Below, piece by piece: positions 17,639 through 25,100 of a DNA stretch of 64,000 bases. The stretch is from NCBI RefSeq assembly GCF_020531845.1, contig NZ_JAJAVF010000002.1, forward strand, positions 531,543-595,542. Direction: 5' to 3'. Under the pieces are notes generated by a model. That model did not search any database. It saw nothing but the letters and a program-made list of their open reading frames with translations, and was not told where the DNA came from. Numbering within the stretch: the stretch's first letter is position 1; every line of letters starts with the position of its first letter. A program made the translations under genes and the position numbers. Source of the stretch: Methylobacillus methanolivorans (GTDB taxonomy: Bacteria; Pseudomonadota; Gammaproteobacteria; Burkholderiales; Methylophilaceae).

Positions 17639-18052
17639 ATGAAAAAAATCATATTCTCTGCGCTTTTGCTTGCTCTTGGCGCATGTGCTGGAGTTCCCTT
17701 ACAAGGTATCTCCAGTAAACCTGTGCCGCCTGATCGGGTATATGCCAGTTATCCGAAGTTTTTTACCGGGGCTTATGTGACAGTGCGTCGTGATGCTTCG
17801 CCGCAGGAGATTGGAATAGGCTGCGAGAATGAGCTTTATATCGACAACATTCGTTCTTTTACGATTATGCCGGGGGAGTATGTGACGTTTTTCCTCACCG
17901 ATGGCAAGCATGTGCTCAAGGTGGATACTGGGCGCGGCTCTTGCCAGGGTAGGCCTGGCTCAGAGGAGATCAGTGTTTCGAATGGTATTTCGCAGGAATA
18001 CAAGATTTTCAGCCCGCCGGGCGATACCTTGCGCTTGTTCCGCATCATGTGA
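17639..18052 (+). CDS. Small lipoprotein of unknown function
   Basis: A 137-residue lipoprotein with signal MKKIIFSALLLALGAC, where the lipobox is LGA-C and C16 would be lipidated. The mature part is beta-rich with segments such as AYVTVRRDAS, MPGEYVTFFLTDGKHVLKV and RGSCQG; two further cysteines could form a disulfide. I do not recognise the family with certainty; the arrangement of a 'pretty small beta sandwich' resembles lipoproteins annotated only as hypothetical. It starts 17 bp from the integrase remnant, on the other strand, so it may belong to the former mobile region. Confidence 0.78.
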   Translation: MKKIIFSALLLALGACAGVPLQGISSKPVPPDRVYASYPKFFTGAYVTVRRDASPQEIGIGCENELYIDNIRSFTIMPGEYVTFFLTDGKHVLKVDTGRGSCQGRPGSEEISVSNGISQEYKIFSPPGDTLRLFRIM

Positions 18053-18175
18053 GGTTGATGTGTGCCACATGATGCGATCGGTGGTGGAATGTGAGTTAAA
18101 TGAAAAAAGTGATAATCTTGCATTTCGCGACTCAATGTCGTGCTTGATAACACCATTTGTAAGAGGAGATCGTCA

Positions 18176-18673
18176 ATGCTGAAGAAAACACTTGCTATCT
18201 GTATGTTGGTCATGTGGGGCAATGTTTATGCTGCTGCACCTTCTGATGAGCTGATTTTCAAGTTCATGGAGGTTTCTAACGTCAAGGGTGCATTGGACAC
18301 CATGCGTGCTAATGCCGATACTGCATTGCGCAACAATCTTTTGCAGTCGCTGCAATATCCGCAGTTGAATGACAAGCAGAAGAAAATTGCAGAAGAGGCT
18401 GGCGATAAAGCAGTGAAGATTCAGCAAGAGAATTTGTCTTACGATGCCATCGTCAAGCTGGTGTTGCCACTGTATCGTCGCACTTTCACGCAAGAGGAAT
18501 TGCAGGCGGCCATTAATTTCTATAGTTCTCCTGCTGGTCGCTCTATCAATCAGAAGATGCCGCAGTTGGCGACTGGGTCCATGAAGCTGACTACTGAGTT
18601 AAATCAGAAGGTGATTCCGCAATACCAGAAGATTGCGCAGGAGGCGGTTGAGCGTATCAAGCAAGCTAAGTGA
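18176..18673 (+). CDS. Exported DUF2059-family protein
   Basis: A 165-residue protein with a signal peptide ending NVYAAA near residue 20. The start is the ATG at which AGAGGAG lies 8 bases upstream; an earlier in-frame start would destroy the signal peptide. The C-terminal half shows the DUF2059 signature RTFTQEELQAAINFYSSPAG, ending with an amphipathic helix. The family is periplasmic and has no established biochemical role. It converges on the following membrane-protein gene with only 12 bp between the stops and no clear terminator. Confidence 0.85.
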   Translation: MLKKTLAICMLVMWGNVYAAAPSDELIFKFMEVSNVKGALDTMRANADTALRNNLLQSLQYPQLNDKQKKIAEEAGDKAVKIQQENLSYDAIVKLVLPLYRRTFTQEELQAAINFYSSPAGRSINQKMPQLATGSMKLTTELNQKVIPQYQKIAQEAVERIKQAK

Positions 18674-18685
18674 CAAGGAAACAGA

Positions 18686-19651
18686 TTAGTCTGCTTTTTT
18701 CTTTTCCGGGTCAGTTGCGGGAGCATTATCAACGGGTGTGCCGATGGAGTCAATGCTTTGCGGCTCTGTACGTAGCATCATGATAGCGTCCAGGCCCTGT
18801 TGCTCCTGCTCGCCGAAATGAGGCTCTCCAGGCTGTAGCAGTGAGTGCCAATGCGATTGCACGACACTTTTAACCTGTCGTGCCTCTTGCTGCAAATCCA
18901 GCAATACCGGTAATTTGATGAGGCCGGTATGAGAGATGGCAAAGAATGCGATAGCAATCGTTAGTGTGGCGATGACGAACTGAATGCGTGCGCTGTCGCG
19001 ATGTCGGCGATTTTCTTCCTGAAAATCGCTCAGGCTCTTCCATGCCAAGCCTGTCACTTTGTAGCTGCCTTTGGCAGTGATTTCCAGATCATGTGTTTCT
19101 ACCAGCGAAGCCAGCTGGTATTTCATTTTTTGCAGATACCAAATACGGTCTTCTTGTGTGAAACAGAGGTAGCCGACCATTTCTCCCATGAGTTCATTTA
19201 GCGTAAAAGGTGCATCTGAGACGGCTTTGTGCGCCACGATATATCTGAGTAGCTCATAGCGTTCGCGGGTTTCGGCAGGCCTACGGTTGAAGAGTGCACT
19301 GGCGATAAAGTGCTTGATATTGGCGGTCCAGCGATAGATAGGTGTCAGGATAATCGGCAGCTCAAATAGCAGGCGGGCGATTGAGGTGTATCGGCGGAAG
19401 CGATTGGTGCCTGCGACGGCATAGCGGTATTCGACGACAATATTCTGGTAAGGAAAACGCTCGATTGGGCTGGCAATCACGTTGCGTGACAGTGCCCCCT
19501 CAGGGTTAAGGGATTGCCCGTAAACGTTGCTGCCATCAACTGCCAAGATTTTCTGTACGCCATATTGCGAGGTGGTGGCGACGATGTTGAAAACCCGCTC
19601 GCGCCTGCCAAGTAACATGATCATCAGTAACCAGAGGTTGAGCTTCATCAA
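18686..19651 (-). CDS. Membrane-associated protein of unknown function
   Basis: A 321-residue protein. The N-terminus is hydrophobic (residues 3-14), and a further hydrophobic region at about 92-107 and a clear membrane span at about 225-245 (FVIATLTIAIAFFAIS) are visible. The central part (about 125-215) is rich in charged residues and reads like a winged-helix fold (FTLNELMGEMVGYL, AKGSYKVTGLAWKSL), but no definite family can be named. The C-terminus is acidic and lysine-rich. It lies between small exported proteins and the phage-like regulators, and could be cargo of the former integrated element. Confidence 0.65.
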   Translation of the reverse strand: MMKLNLWLLMIMLLGRRERVFNIVATTSQYGVQKILAVDGSNVYGQSLNPEGALSRNVIASPIERFPYQNIVVEYRYAVAGTNRFRRYTSIARLLFELPIILTPIYRWTANIKHFIASALFNRRPAETRERYELLRYIVAHKAVSDAPFTLNELMGEMVGYLCFTQEDRIWYLQKMKYQLASLVETHDLEITAKGSYKVTGLAWKSLSDFQEENRRHRDSARIQFVIATLTIAIAFFAISHTGLIKLPVLLDLQQEARQVKSVVQSHWHSLLQPGEPHFGEQEQQGLDAIMMLRTEPQSIDSIGTPVDNAPATDPEKKKAD

Positions 19652-19687
19652 TAAGCCGCGATAGTCAATAGTGTCATTGGAAGTTGG

Positions 19688-20206
19688 CTATTTTACCGCG
19701 TAATCGTAACTAGTTGAGAAGCTATGCAGTTTTCCAAGTTTGATGGAGATTTTCATCAATTGGACAATGTCTTCCCGCGTGAGGTGGGCTAGGTTCCTCA
19801 GGCCGGTGGGATTGTCCTGAATCATGCCGATGAGCACATTGTAGCAATCTACCGCATAGCCGATTTGTATTTGCTCCAGCGAGGAGGAAAACTCGGCACC
19901 ATAAATATGCCTACAGGCTTCCATACAGTGATGGAGCAATCCCTTGTTTATCTGAAGGCTGGATGTGAGTCTTTCAGCCTGCACGGGCGGAGCGCTTGGC
20001 GGCGGAGGCTGCCCGCTATCAGATGTCCACCATTCTTTTGCAATGCCGGTCGTCTGGATCAATAGCTGGAAATTGGCTCCGCGCGGCTTTCGATCATGTT
20101 TTATCCATTCATGAACCGTTTGCACTGGCAAGCCATTTTGTTCGGCCCAGGATTTTGCAGATTGATTGCCAATGACCTGGAGCAACTTCTTTGAAATTCC
20201 ACTCAT
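19688..20206 (-). CDS. Phage CI-like HTH regulator without a peptidase domain
   Basis: A 172-residue protein. Residues about 8-65 form a helix-turn-helix of the phage repressor kind: SAKSWAEQNGLPVQTVHEWI is the HTH, and TGIAKEWWTSDSGQ matches the 'TGIS..WLL.GEG' end of the CI N-terminal domain. A proline-rich linker follows (PPPPSAPP), then a helical C-terminal domain (about 85-172) with no Ser-Lys self-cleavage site, so it is not a LexA/CI-type autoproteolytic repressor. It diverges from the Ner-GGDEF-EAL gene, an arrangement like a phage lysogeny switch. TCCGA repeats fill the space between them and begin at its start codon. Confidence 0.7.
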   Translation of the reverse strand: MSGISKKLLQVIGNQSAKSWAEQNGLPVQTVHEWIKHDRKPRGANFQLLIQTTGIAKEWWTSDSGQPPPPSAPPVQAERLTSSLQINKGLLHHCMEACRHIYGAEFSSSLEQIQIGYAVDCYNVLIGMIQDNPTGLRNLAHLTREDIVQLMKISIKLGKLHSFSTSYDYAVK

Positions 20207-20341
20207 CCGATTTTTTATACAAGTCGGAAATTTCGGGGGGGAGGGGTAAATATCAAGAACTTATTGATAGATTTTAATTTCAACGTTTGTTTTTCTCCGA
20301 TATTGCAAATAACTTTCCGACTTTTTACTATTGACATCCGA
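20206..20341. promoter_or_regulatory. Cluster of TCCGA repeats, putative operators of the divergent regulator pair
   Basis: Five copies of TCCGA lie in the divergent intergenic space: at 20206-20210, 20224-20228 (as TCGGA), 20296-20300, 20316-20320 and 20337-20341. Two copies extend to a longer inverted match, AAGTCGGAAA at 20221-20230 and TTTCCGACTT around 20314-20323. The last copy directly abuts the -35 box of the rightward promoter. Spaced operators between a CI-like and a Ner-like gene are expected from phage switches; binding is inferred. Confidence 0.45.
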
Positions 20342-20360
20342 ATTAGGATGTTTTTAAATA
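20331..20360 (+). promoter_or_regulatory. Sigma-70 promoter of the Ner-GGDEF-EAL gene
   Basis: A perfect -35 TTGACA at 20331-20336 is followed after 18 bases by TAAATA at 20355-20360, leaving a leader of about 40 bases before the ATG at 20409. A TCCGA repeat overlaps the spacer. Confidence 0.6.
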
Positions 20361-20408
20361 GCCCATCTTTATTGATCATCTATCAGGGTTGTTTGACAAC
20401 AAGTCGCT

Positions 20409-22115
20409 ATGAATGATGAAAAAAAATTGACAACAAGAGATTGGCATCGGGCAGACATTATTGCTGCCGTGCGCAAGACCCAAACCAACTTACAAGCGTT
20501 GTCCAGGCGACATGGCTTGTCGCGCACAACGCTGAGTAATGCTCTTTACAGCCCATGTCCTCGCTATGAGCGACTGATCGCCGAGCAAATAGGCGTAACT
20601 CCACAAACAATCTGGCCTAGCCGCTATCATCTTGATGGATCTCCCAAAAGTGGCAAGGGAGAGCGCAAGTCGGATGCGTGTGACCATTACATGGGTAATG
20701 TTAGCATTGCCAGTGATTCTCGCAATCCATATCCGACCCAACCCCAGCAATTATTTGTTGCTGGCGCTTTGAATGATGAGAAGTACTGCCTCCATGTCTC
20801 TGATCCCGCATATGACATGATAACCGGCTTGCCGGGAAAACCGCTTTTTCTAGAACATCTTACCCAATTTGTGCATTACGCCAAGCAGAGTTCTGTGCGT
20901 AAGGTAGCTGTCTTGGTGGTGAAGGTGGGGCGGTTTGAACATGCGGCAGAAATTTTGGGGGATAAAGCAGCTGCGGCTTTGCTGAATGATATTGCACTGC
21001 GTTTGAATGAGCGTATGCCGGTAGCCCATCTCAGGCGGGATGAGTTTGCCGTGTTGCATACCAGTCATGACGTACCTGATGCCGGTGTTTTCAGGGCTGT
21101 GGAAGAAATCAAATCAGTTTTTTCCTCGCCTTTCAAGACCGACGGTGGCGAGGTACTTCTTTCATGCAATATTGGTGCATCGGTATATCCATGGCATGGG
21201 GATGAAAGCCAGGAGTTGCTTGCTCATGCTACTTCTGCGCTGTTGTCATGTCGTAATTTGAGCTGTCACGGTGTTCATATCTATTCCGAGCAGGCGATAG
21301 GGAGTGAACGGGAGCATTTGTTCCTTGAGGCGGCTTTACATCGTGCATTGGAGCGGAACGAGCTTAGTTTGCATTTTCAGCCGCAAATGGATGTGCAGGC
21401 CAACAGCATTATTGGCGCAGAAACCTTGCTGCGCTGGAATCAATCTGAACGAGGCATGATTTCTCCTGAACGCTTCATTCCCATCGCGGAAGAAAGCGGC
21501 CTTATCTTACCCATCGGCATCTGGACTTTGCGGCAGGTATGCAAGCGTCTGCGGGTATGGGATATGCAGGGAATGAGGCTGGAAAGAATAGCGATCAATA
21601 TTTCTGCCAAGCAGTTCAGCGAGCCACGTTTTGCGGGCATGGTGGAAAGCATACTGCGCGAATTCAATGTTGACCCCGATCGCCTTGAGCTAGAGGTGAC
21701 GGAAAGTCTGCTATTGGAGGATCTTGATGTCGTCGTGGGTATCATGACCCAGTTGCGCAAGCTAGGGGTGCATATTTCGCTCGATGATTTCGGCGTGGGC
21801 TATGCCAATCTTTGTTATATCAGTTGTCTGCCGGTCGATAGCATCAAGATCGACAAATCCTTTATTAGAAATATTGCTTCTGACCCTGCAAGTATGGCGA
21901 TTGCCGAGGGCATTCTTGCCATTGCCAAGCGTTTGGGGCTACGCGTGATTGCCGAAGGTGTCGAAACGCAGGAGCAGCTAGATATCCTTACCAATAGCGG
22001 CTGCCATCTGGTCCAGGGATATTACTTCCATAAGCCCATGCCTGATCATGTTTTTTCTAAGGTGCTAGGCCAGGCTTGCATAACCCGCTGCCATATCCCA
22101 CTTCGTGCCAATTAG
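20409..22115 (+). CDS. Mu Ner-like DNA-binding domain fused to degenerate GGDEF and intact-looking EAL
   Basis: A 568-residue protein with an unusual architecture. Residues 10-73 closely follow the Ner/Nlp HTH of phage Mu: DWHRADIIAAVRK at 11-23, LSRRHGLSRTTLSNAL at 31-46 and the hallmark end TIWPSRY at 67-73. A GGDEF domain (about 135-295) keeps its N-terminal D-x-x-T-G-L-P-like motif DMITGLPGK but has LRRDEF at 208-213 in the active loop, so it should not make c-di-GMP. The EAL domain (about 305-555) has ETL at 338-340, N397, E432, D459-D460, K480, E516 and Q536, all the residues expected of an active phosphodiesterase. No membrane segment or phosphoacceptor domain is present. It would be a cytoplasmic DNA-binding protein that binds or degrades c-di-GMP, next to an adhesin gene. 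No good ribosome binding site precedes the ATG. Confidence 0.85.
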   Translation: MNDEKKLTTRDWHRADIIAAVRKTQTNLQALSRRHGLSRTTLSNALYSPCPRYERLIAEQIGVTPQTIWPSRYHLDGSPKSGKGERKSDACDHYMGNVSIASDSRNPYPTQPQQLFVAGALNDEKYCLHVSDPAYDMITGLPGKPLFLEHLTQFVHYAKQSSVRKVAVLVVKVGRFEHAAEILGDKAAAALLNDIALRLNERMPVAHLRRDEFAVLHTSHDVPDAGVFRAVEEIKSVFSSPFKTDGGEVLLSCNIGASVYPWHGDESQELLAHATSALLSCRNLSCHGVHIYSEQAIGSEREHLFLEAALHRALERNELSLHFQPQMDVQANSIIGAETLLRWNQSERGMISPERFIPIAEESGLILPIGIWTLRQVCKRLRVWDMQGMRLERIAINISAKQFSEPRFAGMVESILREFNVDPDRLELEVTESLLLEDLDVVVGIMTQLRKLGVHISLDDFGVGYANLCYISCLPVDSIKIDKSFIRNIASDPASMAIAEGILAIAKRLGLRVIAEGVETQEQLDILTNSGCHLVQGYYFHKPMPDHVFSKVLGQACITRCHIPLRAN

Positions 22116-22119
22116 CTTT

Positions 22120-22160
22120 GTCCGGTTGGTCTTGCCTGACCGGACAGCTTTTCGTTTTTT
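22120..22160 (+). terminator. Terminator after the Ner-GGDEF-EAL gene
   Basis: GTCCGGT at 22120-22126 pairs with ACCGGAC at 22139-22145 around a 12-base loop, followed by T-rich sequence ending in six T at 22155-22160. It starts 5 bases after the stop and lies before the binding site of the autotransporter, so the two genes are probably only partly co-transcribed. Confidence 0.6.
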
Positions 22161-22192
22161 CACTCATTCATCAATCCTAAGGGGGGACTACG

Positions 22193-25100
22193 GTGAATAA
22201 CACTTATAAAACCATATGGAATGCGGCTCGTCAGATGTATCTGGTGGTGTCAGAAACAGTAGCTAGCCAGGGCGGGCGAGGGGTGCTTGCTAGCAGCATG
22301 ATGACTGCTGGGCTGGTATATGCCGGGAGCCATGCTGCAATAGCGCTTGCGGATTCCACGGTATATACCCCTTACGAAGTGAGCATGAATCCATCCGCCT
22401 GGACACAGGATAGAGGTGGAAGTCCGGCGTTGGCTTTGGTCGAGTGGGAAGGGCGCGATGCGTTGAAGTTGTCGGTCAATCCTCCAGCAACAACTGATTC
22501 CTTCAATAATTGGCAGGGTTATTCTCAGCGCACCACGGTTTCCGCAGGCGCTTCTTTCCTGCGTGGCGACTTGTGGATCAATAGCGATTGGCAAACTGGG
22601 ACTTCGACTGATTTTGTTAACACGGGTATGTGGGGCAGTGCCATGCCCGAGTCAGTGGCGGCGGCAGGCAGCTATGTGAACAATGAGGCTGCATTTCCCA
22701 TCATTCATTTCAGTAATCAGGATGGTGCTGGCCATTTGCGTGTCTGGGATGAAGGTGAATGGGTCGACTTGCTGCAAACCGCCAGCCTGATCAATTACGG
22801 CAGCTGGAATACTCTGGATTTGAGGCTGCTGCCTGCTGAAAATCTGATCGAGTATTACTTCAATGGTGAGTTGGTTTATTCATGGAACCCACCTGAGACA
22901 GCCAGCGGTACGCCATCGCAATTCTGGGCCATGTATCTGAAGGCTAGGAATAATGGCGTCACGGTCTTTGATACATATTGGTCGAGATTGCTGGCTGGGC
23001 AGGTGTATGTCAATGGCGATATCGTCGGCGATACCAGCGGTGATGTTGTTGTCGATGCTGGTGCCATAGCGCAGGTGGCTTCCGGGGCGACTATTGCAGG
23101 TACTTTGTTGGCGGAGGGGAGTACAACACAGCAGGCTGGTGCTAATTTCGCTGGCAGTGCGGTTGTCACTGGTAGTTTGATCGGCGATAACGCTAGTTTT
23201 GTGTTCAGTAGCAATGGCAATGATGTCGTTAGCATTGAAGGCAATGTCGAACTGGAAAATGGGGCATCAGCCAGTGGCGGTAGCAGTACGCAACCTATCC
23301 AGGTTGGCGGCAACATCAAGCTTGATGGCGCAACGTTGGGCGGGAGCTGGGCGGTGGAGCATGGCTATCTCATTGCTGCGAACGATTCTGTAGCCTTGCT
23401 TAATGCAAGCCATTTCAGTGGCACGGTGAATGGAGCAGCGAATGGCGTTGTGAAATCCGATGCCAGTGGTATTGTCATGAGTGGTGGCTCGGTGAGTAAT
23501 GCTGGCACCGGCAGTGCAGTAGTGGCTGTGTCTGGTGGCAGTTATGAGGGTTTGGGGGTAGATATTGCCACGACAGGTGCAGGTGCTTATGGTGCGGCTG
23601 CTTATAGTGCAGGCGAGATCAATCTGCATGATGGTAGCGTACAAACTTCAGGGCAGGCCGCCCATGGCCTCGTTGCTGATGGCAGTGGCAGTGTGGCCGA
23701 GGCGACGAATACCGAGATTAGCGTAGCAGGTAGCCGTGCCTATGGTGCCAATGCCAGCAATGGCGGCCAGGTTAACCTGGAGGGCGTGACCATTAACCAG
23801 AGCAACCTGGGTGCCTATGGACGTGGCGTTAGTGCGACAGGCACTGGTTCAAGTGTTGCCGCGCATAACACCGAGATCATCATTAGCGGGACTGGCACCA
23901 ATGGCAGTGATGCACCTGTTGGCGCGGTTGCTACCCGTGGTGCCAGCGTAGTGCTGGAAAATAGCACCATCAGCATGATAGGCAGCAACCGTAGCTATGG
24001 TGTGCGTGCTGATAGTGGCGGTAGCATGACGCTTAACGGTGTGCAGGTTTCCACTATCGGTACAAACTCTCATGCTGTATTGGCCTGGGCTGCGACTAGC
24101 GGTGATACAGTAGGGCAGGAAACGACAGTTAATATCGATGGCGTGCGTATCTTGACCAGTGGCGAGAACTCCTACGGCCTGTTTGCGCAAAATGCTGGTG
24201 CCCAGGTAGAAGCGGCCAATATTAGCATCACGACCACGGGTGCAATTGGTCGCGGTTTATATGCCTACAACGGGGGCCAACTCGAGGCGACGACAGGTGT
24301 GATCAATACCTCGGGTGATGATGCTGTTGGCATACAGTCTAGTGGTACGCACTCCTTGATCCACGCGAACGGGATAGCTGTTGCGACCAGTGGTGAACGC
24401 GCCCTTGGGGTATCAGCTGGCTGGCCTGATGGTGCTGAAGGCATCGTGGTGTTTGACCATGGCAGTATTATCACTTCGGGGCAAGATGCTTATGGGGCAT
24501 CAGCTATCTTGGGTGGCCTGGTGCGCTTGCAGAATTCATCTGTCGTGACTACGGCAAGCAATGTGGCAGCGGCATTTGCTACGGCCGGCGGCCAGCTTGA
24601 GATCAGCGGTTCTAGCCTGACATCCCAGCAGGGAGCTGGCATTTATCTGCTGAATAATGCCACTGCTACATTGATCAGTACTCGTGTCAATGCCGTTGGT
24701 GCTTCCATTTTGTCGGAGTTGACTGAGGCAGGGCAGGTGCAGAATATCGTGGTGGGCGCAGGTTCGGTACTGACGCAGAATAACGGTGTGCTATTACAGG
24801 TTAATCGCAACAATGACGGGCTGGATGGCATCATCAACCTCACGCTTGCCAATGGCTCGGTATCCAGCGGCGATATTGTCGACCTGGATGGCATGGAAGC
24901 AGGCCGCACTGGCCTGACTAATCTCGTAGTTGGTGCTGGTGCGCAGTGGATAGGCGTAGTCAGGGGCATACATGATGTTAGTGCGGAAGATGGTGCTACC
25001 GTGGTCAATACCGATGGCAGTCCGATTGCAGGCAGTGTCAGTGGCGGAGAGGGTACAACTATTGTCTTCACCAACGGTGCGGATATTGAGGGCGGTGTGG

